64,000 nt of DNA from positions 62,001 through 126,000 of the forward strand of contig JACRQG010000025.1 in NCBI GenBank assembly GCA_016222805.1, written 5' to 3'. A program made the translations under genes and the position numbers. How positions within the stretch are numbered: the stretch's first letter is position 1; every line of letters begins with the position of its first letter. The DNA comes from Verrucomicrobiota bacterium (lineage in GTDB: Bacteria; Verrucomicrobiota; Verrucomicrobiia; Opitutales; Opitutaceae). Positions 7,003-16,879 of the stretch are shown piece after piece. Below the pieces are notes generated by a model. That model was not told the origin of the DNA. It saw only the letters and a list, made by a program, of their open reading frames with translations, and did no database searches.

Positions 7003-9897
7003 ATGACACCCTTCACCGCCCTCTGCTTCCGGTTCCGCTTCGGCTGGCCGATTACGCTCCTGTTGTTGCTGACCTTTGCCTCCCTCACCGCCCTTGCCCA
7101 ATCCACCGGCAGCCTGTCCGGCCGGGTCTCCGACGCCCGCACCGGCTTTTCCCTGCAGGGCGCGGTGGTCCGAGTCTCCGGCTCCACCGCCATCGCCTAC
7201 ACCGATGCCAACGGACGGTACAGCCTCACCGGGCTGCCCGCCGGCTTCCGGCGCGTCGAGGTGGAGTACGTCGGCCTCGATCCTCTCTCCCGAGAGGTGG
7301 AAATCCTCTCCGGCACCGCCAGCTTTTTCGACGCCCCGCTTGAGAGCAGGGCCCTGCAGTTGGAGGCGTTCACCGTGGCGGAGTCTGTCCGCGGCCAGGC
7401 CCTCGCCATCAACCAGCAGAAAACCGCCAGCGGACTCGTGAACATCGTCTCCGAGGAGACCTTCAACACCAACCTCGGCGGCAACCTCGGGTTCACTCTG
7501 CAGCAGCTTCCCGGTCTCAGCGTCAACGAGGGCGAGGACGGCGAGCCGTCCGGCGTCAACATCCGCGGCCTCGAAGCGAAATACAATTCCGTCCAAGTTG
7601 ACGGTAACCGGATGCCGTCGTCCGGCAATTCGCGCGCATTTTCCGTGGGCCAGCTCAACGCGGATGCGGTCGCCAACATCGAGGTGATCAAGGCCGCCAC
7701 CCCGGATCGCGACGGCGATGCCCTCGGCGGCATCATTAACGTCGTCTCCCGCTCCGCCTTCCAGCGGGAAGGTCGCGCCGTCGAGTTCAATGTCGGCGGT
7801 CTCTACTACGACAAGCGCGAGCAGTGGAACTACAACGCCGCCGTCAACTATCTCGATATCTTCAGCGTCGGCGGCGGCCAGAGAAACCTCGGCGTCGGCA
7901 TCAACCTCGCCTGGTCGGAAACCTCCCGTGACTACGACAACCTCGACAAGGACTACGCTGTGCTGCAGCCCCAGTTCGAGCCAGCCTTGCGGCTCACCGG
8001 TCCGCTTTATTTCCACACGAATGCCGCCCCTCAGACCAACTTCCGCACCACGTCGGCCCTGAGCGCCAACCTTGCCCTCGACTATCGGATCGGCCCCGGC
8101 ACGACCCTGTACCTTCGGCCGTTCTTCCGGCACCAGGAGACCGACGCCGAGAAGCCGCGGGCCCGCTACTACGTCAATTCCAACCACAACTTCAACTCCG
8201 CCACCGGCACCAAGAGCATCGCCGAGGCCACCTACAACACCGGGCGCAGCCTCCCGACCATTCTCACCGAGCTCCGTTACCAGAACGACGTCAGCTTCAC
8301 GGACAACGACGTCTATGGCGCGTCCTTCGGCGGCCAGCACCGTTTCAACGGCACCGTGATCAGCGTCGATCTTTTCCGCTCCAACAACGACTCCAACCGC
8401 GACCGATCTCTCGCCTACGTCGTCCGTAACCAAGGCTACCAGTTCGGCTACGACCAGTCCACCCGCTGGAAGCCGGTCTACACCATCCTCAACGGCAAGG
8501 ACCCCTACGACGTCGCCACCATCAACCGCGGCGATCTCACCTACTCCCCGCGCGATGCCACCGAAAAGGCCACCAGCGCGAAGGTCGACGTCGAGCGAAA
8601 GTTCGCCGGCGACCGCATCAGCGGCGCCCTGAAGTTCGGCGCCAAGTTTCGCTCCAACGTGAAGGAGCAGGACCAGGCCTCGATCGTCTACCAGACCGGT
8701 TCCAATGCCGCCGGATTTCCGTACGCCAGCATCCTCACCCGCACCGACTACAAGACTTTCGGCGCGCTGCCGATCTACCAGTACCCGGACCTGAACAGAC
8801 TCGACGCCTTGCGCCAGAGCAGCCCTCAGCTCTTCACGCTGCAGGTCACCAGCGCGCTGCAGAACGACGTGATCAACGACTACCGCGCCCAGGAGGATAC
8901 CACCGCCGCCTACGCCATGGGCACCCTCCGCTTCGGCGCCTCGACGCTGATCGGTGGGCTCCGCATCGAGCACAACACTTTCTCTTCGCATACCTATCGT
9001 TACAACAGCAACGCCCCCGCCGCTCCCACCGCCGTCGACGCCGATCGCAGCTACACGAGGTGGCTTCCCGGCCTGCACCTGCGCCACGAACTCGCGAAGA
9101 ACCTCATCCTCCGCGAGAGCTATCATCGCAGCTACAGCCGCCCCGATGTTAATGCCCTCGTCGCCGGCCTCAATCTCGACACCACCACCGGCAACATCTC
9201 CGGCGGCAACCCCAATCTCCAGCCCTCGACGGCCCACAACTTCGACGTCCAGCTTGAGTACTACACCCCCAAGGGCGGGCTCTACTCCGCAGGGGTGTTC
9301 TACAAGAGGATGAAGGGATTCTACTACGAATCCACTCTGCGCTTCACCGCCACCGACGCCAACGGCTATCCCATCCCCGATCCCAACGGCACCCGGACAT
9401 ACACCACCACCGACAACGCCCTCGGCGCGACCAACTACGGAGTCGAACTCATCGCCCGGCAGAAGCTGCTGTTTCTACCCGCGCCGTTCAACGGGCTCGG
9501 TGTGGCGCTCTCCGGCACCTTCACCACGAGCGACGGCAAGTACCCTGGCCGTCTGGACGAGGACCTGCCCACCTACGGCTTCAGCGACAAGATTTACAAC
9601 GCCGCCCTCGAATACGCCGGCGGCGGTTTTCGCGCCCGCCTGAGCTACACCTATCGCTCCGACTTCCTGGAGGGCCTCGATGCCAACAGTTTCTTCGACG
9701 ACTGGTTTGGCGCCTACGAGTCGCTCAACTGGGAGTCGAGCTACCAACTCAGCCGCCAGACCCGGATCTTCTTTCATCTCAACAATCTCTTGGACGAACC
9801 GCAGATCTCCTACCAGGGCTACCGCCGCACCGACAATCCTGAGGACTACACCACGTATTCCTGGCGTGCCACCGTCGGCATGAGCTACCGCTTCTGA
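7003..9897 (+). CDS. TonB-dependent receptor with carboxypeptidase-like N-terminal domain
   Basis: A 964-residue receptor. The start chosen is ATG 7003, which puts a standard signal peptide (cleavage near LTALAQS) at the N-terminus; a GTG seven codons upstream is possible. A carboxypeptidase-regulatory-like fold follows (GSLSGRVSDARTGFSLQGAVV), then a plug (around residues 120-250) with VNIRGLEAKYNSVQVDGNR and a DGDALGGIINV stretch, then the barrel ending MSYRF. The DRDGDALGG plug motif is characteristic of receptors often linked to glycan or phosphorylated-compound uptake. A secreted phosphatase lies 276 bp downstream on the same strand, so uptake of phosphatase products is a reasonable inference only. 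Confidence 0.92.
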   Translation: MTPFTALCFRFRFGWPITLLLLLTFASLTALAQSTGSLSGRVSDARTGFSLQGAVVRVSGSTAIAYTDANGRYSLTGLPAGFRRVEVEYVGLDPLSREVEILSGTASFFDAPLESRALQLEAFTVAESVRGQALAINQQKTASGLVNIVSEETFNTNLGGNLGFTLQQLPGLSVNEGEDGEPSGVNIRGLEAKYNSVQVDGNRMPSSGNSRAFSVGQLNADAVANIEVIKAATPDRDGDALGGIINVVSRSAFQREGRAVEFNVGGLYYDKREQWNYNAAVNYLDIFSVGGGQRNLGVGINLAWSETSRDYDNLDKDYAVLQPQFEPALRLTGPLYFHTNAAPQTNFRTTSALSANLALDYRIGPGTTLYLRPFFRHQETDAEKPRARYYVNSNHNFNSATGTKSIAEATYNTGRSLPTILTELRYQNDVSFTDNDVYGASFGGQHRFNGTVISVDLFRSNNDSNRDRSLAYVVRNQGYQFGYDQSTRWKPVYTILNGKDPYDVATINRGDLTYSPRDATEKATSAKVDVERKFAGDRISGALKFGAKFRSNVKEQDQASIVYQTGSNAAGFPYASILTRTDYKTFGALPIYQYPDLNRLDALRQSSPQLFTLQVTSALQNDVINDYRAQEDTTAAYAMGTLRFGASTLIGGLRIEHNTFSSHTYRYNSNAPAAPTAVDADRSYTRWLPGLHLRHELAKNLILRESYHRSYSRPDVNALVAGLNLDTTTGNISGGNPNLQPSTAHNFDVQLEYYTPKGGLYSAGVFYKRMKGFYYESTLRFTATDANGYPIPDPNGTRTYTTTDNALGATNYGVELIARQKLLFLPAPFNGLGVALSGTFTTSDGKYPGRLDEDLPTYGFSDKIYNAALEYAGGGFRARLSYTYRSDFLEGLDANSFFDDWFGAYESLNWESSYQLSRQTRIFFHLNNLLDEPQISYQGYRRTDNPEDYTTYSWRATVGMSYRF

Positions 9898-10173
9898 GTC
9901 TGCGGCGCCAGGGCCAGCACCCGCTGCTCCCGCCGGGCTTCACGGTCAACGAAGGGCGTTGGCGCGCCCAGTCACTCCCTCCTCCCGCTGAAAGCGAACT
10001 GTGCGTCCTCCGGTCTGCCGCCGATGCACCGCTGCTTCGCCGCGGTCTGCGGACGGTGGAACTCAGCTCTGCTCCCTGCCGACGCGAGATTGTCACGACC
10101 AAGAAGGCCGTTCCGGATCGCGCTACGCACGAATTCTCCCTCCCGTTCGACCCCGTCAATTTCACCCACTTCC

Positions 10174-11556
10174 ATGAAATCGCCTGCCGTCTCCGTCCTC
10201 AGCGCCTGCCTGCTCCTGCCTCTGGTCTGCTTGGCCCATGAGCCGGCGCCTCCCGCCGCCTTCCCGGACAAGGCCATCCACGCCCCTCGCCCGATGCCCG
10301 ACCGGATTGTCCTGACGTGGGACGGTGACCCGGCCACCACTCAAGCGGTCACCTGGCGGACCGACACTAGCGTCGGGCGCGCCGAGGCGGAGCTTGCGGT
10401 CGCAAACGAAAACGGTCGCGACCTGAAAGGTACAAAGGTACCGGCGACGACGACCGCGCTGATCTCCAGCCTGGGACCGGCGCACTACCACTCGGCGGGT
10501 TTCCGTGATCTGCGGCCGGACACCCTCTACGCCTACCGTGTGGGCGACGGCGTCAATTGGAGCGAGTGGAGTCACTTTCGCACCGCCAGCCGGACCACCC
10601 GCGCCTTCTCGTTTCTCTACTTCGGCGACGCGCAGAACGATATCCGCACCCATTGGTCGCGCGTCTTCCGCGAAGCCTTCCGGCAGGCGCCGCGCGCCGC
10701 CTTCACCCTGCACGCCGGCGACCTGATCAACAACGCCCACAACGACGCCCAGTGGGGCGAGTGGTTCGGCGCCCCAGCGTGGGTCAACGCCACGCTGCCC
10801 GTCGTTCCCATCGCGGGAAACCACGAGTATGCGCGGCTTGATGAGAAGGACGAGAAGGCACCGCGCGTCCTCAGTCGCAACTGGCGACCGCAGTTCACCC
10901 TGCCGGAGAACGGCCCGGCGGACCTCGCGGAAGTCCGCGAAACCGCCTACTGGTTTGACTACCAAGGCGCGCGCATCGTGTCGCTCGACTCGAACGTGAA
11001 GCAGGAGGAACAGGTGCCGTGGCTGCGGGCGACGCTTCAGGCCAATCCGCAGCGCTGGACAATCCTGGCCTTCCACCACCCGATCTTCTCGCCCGCCCGC
11101 AACCGCGACAACGCGAAGCTGCGCGAACTCTGGAAGCCCGTGCTGGACGAGTTCAAGGTCGACCTTGTGCTCACCGGGCACGACCACACCTACGCACGCA
11201 GCGGCGATGTCTCCAGCCGCGTGCCGGTCGGCGACGTCAACCAGCCCAAGGGCTACAACCAGGTTTACGATCCCGCCATCGGCACGGTGTACGTAGTTTC
11301 GGTAAGCGGCCCCAAGATGTATGACATCACCAGTTCCGACTGGGCGGTGCGAAGCGCGGAGGATACCCAACTCTTCCAGGTCATCACGGTCGATGGCGAC
11401 GAACTGCGTTTCGAAGCACGCACCGCCACCAATCGGCTCTACGACGCTTTCACCCTGCGGAAACGACCCGGTGAGCCGAACCTGTTGATCGAGACCTTGC
11501 CACCGCAACGGCGCCGGCCCGCGGCACCCCGGACGCCGAAGGAAAAGCCGGAGTAG
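10174..11556 (+). CDS. Secreted purple acid phosphatase-like metallophosphoesterase
   Basis: A 460-residue protein with a signal peptide (start MKSPAVSVLSACLLLPLVC, cleavage near CLAHEP). An N-terminal fibronectin-III-like domain follows (PDRIVLTWDGDPATTQAVTW), then a calcineurin-type phosphoesterase domain. The metal-ligand motifs appear in order: YFGDAQND near residue 150, HAGDLINN near 182, AGNHEY near 215, FHHPIF near 302 and TGHDHTYAR near 335. This layout is that of bacterial purple acid phosphatases, which release phosphate from organic esters outside the cytoplasm. The start was chosen because the upstream in-frame sequence has no signal peptide. Confidence 0.9.
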   Translation: MKSPAVSVLSACLLLPLVCLAHEPAPPAAFPDKAIHAPRPMPDRIVLTWDGDPATTQAVTWRTDTSVGRAEAELAVANENGRDLKGTKVPATTTALISSLGPAHYHSAGFRDLRPDTLYAYRVGDGVNWSEWSHFRTASRTTRAFSFLYFGDAQNDIRTHWSRVFREAFRQAPRAAFTLHAGDLINNAHNDAQWGEWFGAPAWVNATLPVVPIAGNHEYARLDEKDEKAPRVLSRNWRPQFTLPENGPADLAEVRETAYWFDYQGARIVSLDSNVKQEEQVPWLRATLQANPQRWTILAFHHPIFSPARNRDNAKLRELWKPVLDEFKVDLVLTGHDHTYARSGDVSSRVPVGDVNQPKGYNQVYDPAIGTVYVVSVSGPKMYDITSSDWAVRSAEDTQLFQVITVDGDELRFEARTATNRLYDAFTLRKRPGEPNLLIETLPPQRRRPAAPRTPKEKPE

Positions 11557-12004
11557 GAAGAGAGTGGGCGCGCGGCCGGTGCCGCCGGCTGGCAACCCAC
11601 CCCGACCCGCGGGCACCTCTCTCAAGAGGGGCTCGTGTCTCAGGTGCGCTGCGACTTGGTAGTCCGATTTTTGCGTTCAAGACGCGGTATCGGGTCGCCC
11701 CCGGGGCAGGGGGCAGGGGACGACGCGGAACACCGTAGCCCCGGCAGACTGGCCGCCCCCCTTTGAGCAGGGTGGCGTGCAGCGACGGGGTGGGTCCACC
11801 GCGAATCGCCACTTCGATTTTCCCACCTCCGCTTCCAGGGAAACAAGAGGCGGAGCCGTTGCTTCGGCTCCGCCTCACACACCTAACAGGCACCGCCACG
11901 TTGCGTCCCTTTGCTTGGTCCCGAGACGCCCGCGGCGGGGCGCGGTCGCCCCGCCGACACGAACGCATCCACGCAATCGTCACTCCGCCGGGCGGAGCCG
12001 CCGA
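11557..12004. other. Convergent intergenic region
   Basis: A 448-bp gap between two convergent genes. It contains one clear hairpin (11848-11875) and otherwise no gene that I can support. Confidence 0.5.
11848..11875. terminator. Hairpin between convergent genes
   Basis: AGGCGGAGCC and GGCTCCGCCT form a perfect 10-bp stem around an 8-base loop. There is no T tract on either side, so it is at best a candidate bidirectional terminator for the phosphatase gene and the minus-strand pair. Confidence 0.5.
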
Positions 12005-13813
12005 TTAATCGATCTCGTAGACCTCGACGATCACCTCGCCGCCGCCGGTCTTGCCGCGGACCTGCAGCGTGTAGGCGCCGGGAGAGAGCGTCGCCAGCAG
12101 CACGGCATCACGGCTGCCCGCCGTCAGCGCGAAAGCGCCGACCTGCGCGGCGAGCTGCACCGCCTGCGCGCCGGTCCAGTCGTCGTTCTCCGCGATCTTG
12201 TTGGCGCCGGAGTAGAGCTCGAGTACGGGGTCGGCGAGGAAGCCGCTGACGCCGAGCGCGCCGAGTCCAGGACCGACGGCCCGAATCATCACCGTCTGGG
12301 ACTGATTGCCGTTGATGTAGAAGCCGGGGTAGGCGGTGCCACCGGCTGCAAGCGTGAGCCTCGTGGAGATGTTGACCAGCTTGCTGGTGGAACCGCTGTT
12401 CACCACGACGGTGGCGCCGGAGCCCCCATCGCCCAGCGCGCTGGCGGGATCGAAGTAGCCGTCACGACCGAGTTTGGTCCAGGCATAGGCCCAGTTGCCG
12501 GAGGTGGTGAAGGCCCCGAGGTGATTCGTGGCGGTAAAGAAGCCGTCGTTGGGCGGGGTGCCGGCAAAGAGGAGCGCCGGGCTGCCGGCCTTCAGGCGCG
12601 GGTCGAGCTTGCCGTCGCGGGCGCGGCTGATCGAGACGAGCTGCGGATCGGCGTTGATCCGGTTCTGCTGCGCGGTGGCGGTGATGTGCGCCACGGTGTA
12701 GTTGGTGGCCGGGGCCGGGCCGCCGGCGGTCACGTTGGGCGCGAGGAACAGCGCGGTTTCGGTCGCGCCGGCGCCGAAGGTGCCAAAGAGGTTGTTGGCG
12801 ATCACGATGTCGCCCGCGGCGAGGCGTTTCGCGCTGTCCTGCGCCTGGGCGCTCTCGGTCTCGATGCGCCACGCGTAGCCGCGAAAGTCGTGGAAGATCG
12901 AATTGTAGACCTTGCCGCCGGTGTTGTCGCGGAAGATGGGCCCGATGCTGTTCGCGTTGGTGCTGGTGGCCCCGGAACCAATCGCGGTGTAGTTGTAGAC
13001 CGTCGGGATCGCATAGGGCTGGCCGTCCTCGGGGGTGGTGCCGCCGTCGGACTCGAAGGCGTGGTTGCCGACCGACGGGTCCTGGATGGCGAACAGGAAC
13101 TGCAGTTTGCCCCGGAATCCCTCGTCCCAATCGAAGGCATCGTCGTCGTTGAAGGCGCTGACGAGGTATTTGCAGTTCACCGTGCCGCCGAACCACTCAA
13201 AGCCGTCGTCGGCGTTGGCGAAGACCTCGACATACTCGATCGTCGTGCCGGCGCCGACCGCGCCCATGGTGAGGCCGTTGAGCTCGTTGTTGGGCCCGAG
13301 GAGCGATCCGGCATGCCGGATCGAGACGTACCGGAAAGTGCCGGAGTTGTCGTTGTCGTCCGTGCCCCCGTAGAGGCCGAGGGGTTCGGTGGTGGGGATA
13401 CCCTCGATGTTGCCGGTGCCGGCGGCGGTGTTGATCCGCGCCCGGCCGAGGATGACGACGCCGCCCCAGAGGCCGCGGTCGGCCTGCCCGAGGTTGCCGT
13501 TCAAATTGTCGGCCTCGGCGGTGAAGACGATCGGCTCGGCGGCCGTGCCGCTGGCGTTGATCTTCCCGCCGCGGGCGATGACCAGCGCGGACGCGTCCTG
13601 GGCGGCGCGCACCTTGCCCTTGATGACGGTGCCGGGCTCGATGGTGAGCGTGGCGCCGTCGGTGACGAAGACGCGACCGTCGAGGATGTAGGTATTGGAC
13701 TTCGTCCAGGTGCGGTTGGCGGTGATGTTGGCATTCACCACCACGTCGGCGCCGAACAGGGCGGCGGGTGCGGCCAGGGCCGCGAGTGCAGAGAGGAACG
13801 AGGACTTCTTCAT
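12005..13813 (-). CDS. Secreted beta-helix-like protein with Opitutaceae-type C-terminal domain
   Basis: A 602-residue protein with a signal peptide (MKKSSFLSALAALAAP, cleavage near LFGADVV). The central part (residues about 25-470) has GATLTIEPGTVIKG, ALVIARGGKINASGTA and GLWGGVVILG. Such segments occur in proteins encoded beside TonB receptors in Bacteroidota and related phyla, and probably form a parallel beta-helix. The last 120 residues match a domain seen on many Opitutaceae exported proteins (MIRAVGPGLGALGV, DPVLELYSG, NDDWTG, SPGAYTLQVRG, VEVYEID). Its start lies 47 bp after the stop of the receptor 13861-16725, so the two are almost certainly co-transcribed and probably work together at the cell surface. 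Confidence 0.78.
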   Translation of the reverse strand: MKKSSFLSALAALAAPAALFGADVVVNANITANRTWTKSNTYILDGRVFVTDGATLTIEPGTVIKGKVRAAQDASALVIARGGKINASGTAAEPIVFTAEADNLNGNLGQADRGLWGGVVILGRARINTAAGTGNIEGIPTTEPLGLYGGTDDNDNSGTFRYVSIRHAGSLLGPNNELNGLTMGAVGAGTTIEYVEVFANADDGFEWFGGTVNCKYLVSAFNDDDAFDWDEGFRGKLQFLFAIQDPSVGNHAFESDGGTTPEDGQPYAIPTVYNYTAIGSGATSTNANSIGPIFRDNTGGKVYNSIFHDFRGYAWRIETESAQAQDSAKRLAAGDIVIANNLFGTFGAGATETALFLAPNVTAGGPAPATNYTVAHITATAQQNRINADPQLVSISRARDGKLDPRLKAGSPALLFAGTPPNDGFFTATNHLGAFTTSGNWAYAWTKLGRDGYFDPASALGDGGSGATVVVNSGSTSKLVNISTRLTLAAGGTAYPGFYINGNQSQTVMIRAVGPGLGALGVSGFLADPVLELYSGANKIAENDDWTGAQAVQLAAQVGAFALTAGSRDAVLLATLSPGAYTLQVRGKTGGGEVIVEVYEID

Positions 13814-13860
13814 GTCGGAGGGCTGGAGGTTGGAACGGCGGACAATTGGGCCGGAGCGGC

Positions 13861-16725
13861 TCAATAAGTGTAGGTGACCCCGAGGGAGGTCGTGACGCCC
13901 CGCCGGCGCGACGAGCGGAGGTAGTCGACGCCGCGGTAGGTGTAGGTTTCCTCGGCGGCCTCGTTCAGGAGGTTCTTCACCGAAGCGGTGAACTTCCAGC
14001 GATCGCGCCAGGTTTGGTTGAGGATGAGATCGAGGGTCGGCGCCGGCTGCTCGTAGACGTTGGGCGTGCCGGGCGGACTGACCTGGGCCAGGCGCGCGCC
14101 AAAGACGTTGTAGTAGGCGCTGACGGTGGTGCCCCAGCGGCGATGCTGGTAGGTCAGGTCGAAGTTGAGGAGGTACGGCGACTGGCCGGTCAGCTCGCGG
14201 GTGGCGCCGGCGCCGGGTTCGAAGAAGCGGATGAAGGCGAGCTCCGCCGGAGTGATCTCCACGGACGACTCGACCCAGGTGTAGTTGCAGCCGCCGGACC
14301 AGCCGCGGAGGTGCTCGGAGAGGATGCCGAGGTTCTTGCGGGCCTCGATCTCGATCCCCCGCACCTCGCCGACCGGCGCGTTCTGGTACTGCAGTTCGCC
14401 GCTGTTGATCACCGAGAACACGCCGCGCTCGATCGGATCGACCATGCGCTTGTGGAAGAAACTCAGCGCGACGATTTCCCCGCGGCGGGGAAACCACTCC
14501 CAGCGCAGGTCGTAGTTGCGGATGGTCGTGCGGCGGAGGTTGGGATTGCCGATGTAGACGAAGTCGCCAACGAACTCGAAGGAGGTGTAGTCGGCGATTT
14601 CGCGGAAGTTGGGCCGCGCGATCGTCTTCGTCACGGCGGCGCGGAGGTTCATCCGATCCGTGAGGGCATAGACGAGGCTCGCCGACGGCAGGTCGTCGGT
14701 GTTGTCGAGCCGGCCGGCGCGACGTCGCGGATCCCGGCTCCGCACCTCCAGATCGGTCGTTTCGCGGCGGAGGCCGCCGACGAGCCGCAGCGCGCGCGTC
14801 ACCGGCAGGTCCAGCATCGCGTAGCCGGCCTGCACCCTCTGCTCGCCGAGGTAGCTGTTGCCGGCGGAGCCGGTCTCCACCAGGTAGAGCTGACCCGGGC
14901 GGAAACGCCCCGTCGCCGGATCGATCTGTCCGACCTGCGCCGGCCGCAGGAAGGCCTGCTCGTCGCCGTCGTAGCGCAGCACCGTGCTGTTGTATTCGAA
15001 GAGCCGCTCGCGGTACTCGCGCGTCGTCTCCGCGCGCGCCCAACCGGCCTTGAACTGGGCGCTGCGGCCGCCCCAGGCCCCGAAGGGCAGCGTGAGGTCG
15101 ACCGAGTAGTCGTCGCGCGACTCCTCGAGGTTGCGGAAGTAGCGCGACGGCCGCGGCAGGCCGGAGGCTTCGAAGTACTGGCTGCCGTCCGGGGTCTGGA
15201 AGGTGGAGAAGAACCGCGTGTCCGGCTCGTCCTGCGAGGTCGTCGCGTCGGTCACGCTCCACTGCAGCCGGGCGTCGCGCAGGGCGGGGAACAGGTGCTT
15301 GCCGGCAAGCTGGAAGGACCTCAGGTCGCGCTCCGTGTAGCGCAGGGTGCGGGTCTCGAAGGTCTCCGTCTCGCTGAGGCCGCCGCCCGCGACGTTAAGG
15401 CCCTCCTGCCGGCGGGCCATGTCGTTGCCCGCCTGATTCCACATCGTGTTGACGCTCACCTGGTGCTCGGGGCTGACCTGGTACGCGACATTGAAGAGCG
15501 AGCCGATCAGGGTGTCGTCCTCGCTGCGGGAATCGCTGAGCAGCACCAGCGGCGCCAGCGCTGGCGCGTTCACGCTTTGGCGTTCGTAGCGGCCGAGCAC
15601 GCCGTCGCGGTAGCCGCCGAAGTTGCGATCGTACGAGACGCTTGCGGCGTAGCCGAGCTTGCGGCCGAAGAGGCGACCCAGCCCGCCGAAGGCCACGGCG
15701 AAGCTGCGGTTGAACGGCGCCTCCCTGACCGTGGGCGCAAGGATTGGACGGAACGCCTGCGTGAGCCGGCCGATCTCCGCATCGACCGTCGGCGAGGAGA
15801 AACGCAGCGGCAGCCGCTGGTCCGCCAGCGCGGCCGGGAGGGAACGCGAACCGTCGTCGCGCCCCCAGCGGTTGCTGGCCCCGCCGGTGCCCAGGAAGTC
15901 CTTTCCGGTCACCTGCGAATTCACCGCGAATGAGACCGACACCGACACCATGAACTGCTCGGGAAACTCCTTCGTCTTCATGTCGACGCTGCCGCCGGTG
16001 AAGTTACCCGGCTTGTCGGGCGTGAATGTCTTGGTCGTGACGATCGCGTCGATCAGATCGCTGGGAAACATGTCGAGGTTGACCGCGCGACGATCCGGAT
16101 CGGCGCTCGGCACCTCGACGCCGTTGACCATCGTCGAGCTGTACCGCTCGCCGAGACCGCGGATGTAGACGTACTTGCCCCCGACGACGGAGGCGCCCGT
16201 CACCGCTTTCATCGCCGCCGCCGCGGTGCCGAAGCCGAGCTTGCTCATCTGGTCGGCCCCGATGGCGTCGCTCACCGCCGTGGCTTTCTGCCGGAGGCTG
16301 AGGAGCCCGAGGCCCGAGTTCTGCACGACGTCCGCCGACACCGAAAAGGCCTCCATCTTCACGATGGCGTCGCGGGCCACGGCCAGGGCGACGTCGATGT
16401 TGGCGACCAAGCCCGCCATCACGGCGGTGCCCGTAATGGTCGCCGGCTGGAACCCGACCCGCGTCACCGTCACGGTCTGGAAGCCGGCCGGAACGCCCGC
16501 GAGCCGGTACGCGCCGTCGAGGTCGGAGGTGGCGGTGATGGTCCCGCCGGCAATTCCCACGGAGGCCCCGGCGACGCCGCTTCCGTTCTCCGCGTGCAAC
16601 ACGCGTCCGGCGATGACGCCGAGGCCACTCTCGCCCGCCGGGGCGGCGGCCAACGCCAAGGCGGCACCCGCCGCCAGCCAGGCAACAAGTCCTACCGCGA
16701 TGCGAACAGAGCGGGAAATCCACAT
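13861..16725 (-). CDS. TonB-dependent receptor with carboxypeptidase-like N-terminal domain
   Basis: A 954-residue receptor. After a signal segment (AAGAALALAAAP) comes a carboxypeptidase-like domain (GVIAGRVLHAENGSGVAGASV) and a plug with KYVYIRGLGERYSSTMVNG and SADPDRRAVNLDMFPSDL. The barrel ends in GVTYTY. The GLGERY and NLDMFPSDL motifs mark a receptor subfamily usually paired with a secreted protein like the one encoded directly downstream. The pair sits near a secreted phosphatase and a CHAD protein, so phosphate-related uptake is possible, but nothing in the sequence fixes the ligand. Confidence 0.9.
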   Translation of the reverse strand: MWISRSVRIAVGLVAWLAAGAALALAAAPAGESGLGVIAGRVLHAENGSGVAGASVGIAGGTITATSDLDGAYRLAGVPAGFQTVTVTRVGFQPATITGTAVMAGLVANIDVALAVARDAIVKMEAFSVSADVVQNSGLGLLSLRQKATAVSDAIGADQMSKLGFGTAAAAMKAVTGASVVGGKYVYIRGLGERYSSTMVNGVEVPSADPDRRAVNLDMFPSDLIDAIVTTKTFTPDKPGNFTGGSVDMKTKEFPEQFMVSVSVSFAVNSQVTGKDFLGTGGASNRWGRDDGSRSLPAALADQRLPLRFSSPTVDAEIGRLTQAFRPILAPTVREAPFNRSFAVAFGGLGRLFGRKLGYAASVSYDRNFGGYRDGVLGRYERQSVNAPALAPLVLLSDSRSEDDTLIGSLFNVAYQVSPEHQVSVNTMWNQAGNDMARRQEGLNVAGGGLSETETFETRTLRYTERDLRSFQLAGKHLFPALRDARLQWSVTDATTSQDEPDTRFFSTFQTPDGSQYFEASGLPRPSRYFRNLEESRDDYSVDLTLPFGAWGGRSAQFKAGWARAETTREYRERLFEYNSTVLRYDGDEQAFLRPAQVGQIDPATGRFRPGQLYLVETGSAGNSYLGEQRVQAGYAMLDLPVTRALRLVGGLRRETTDLEVRSRDPRRRAGRLDNTDDLPSASLVYALTDRMNLRAAVTKTIARPNFREIADYTSFEFVGDFVYIGNPNLRRTTIRNYDLRWEWFPRRGEIVALSFFHKRMVDPIERGVFSVINSGELQYQNAPVGEVRGIEIEARKNLGILSEHLRGWSGGCNYTWVESSVEITPAELAFIRFFEPGAGATRELTGQSPYLLNFDLTYQHRRWGTTVSAYYNVFGARLAQVSPPGTPNVYEQPAPTLDLILNQTWRDRWKFTASVKNLLNEAAEETYTYRGVDYLRSSRRRGVTTSLGVTYTY

Positions 16726-16879
16726 GCGGCACAGGACCGCATGCGCCGCGAAACGCCGGCAATGCTAATGCCGATTCGTCGCCGAAGCTTCACCCGTCCG
16801 CCATCCGGACGCCACTTAGGTTACATCACCATGACGCTGCCGCCCGCCTCAGTGTGGACCCGGCGGCCGCGGAAGACGG

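Noticed and set aside
6964-9237. A 757-codon open frame antisense to the TonB receptor at 7003-9897
   Set aside because: It has low-complexity Val/Gly/Asp-rich sequence with no signal or domain, and arises from high GC at third codon positions of the real gene on the other strand.
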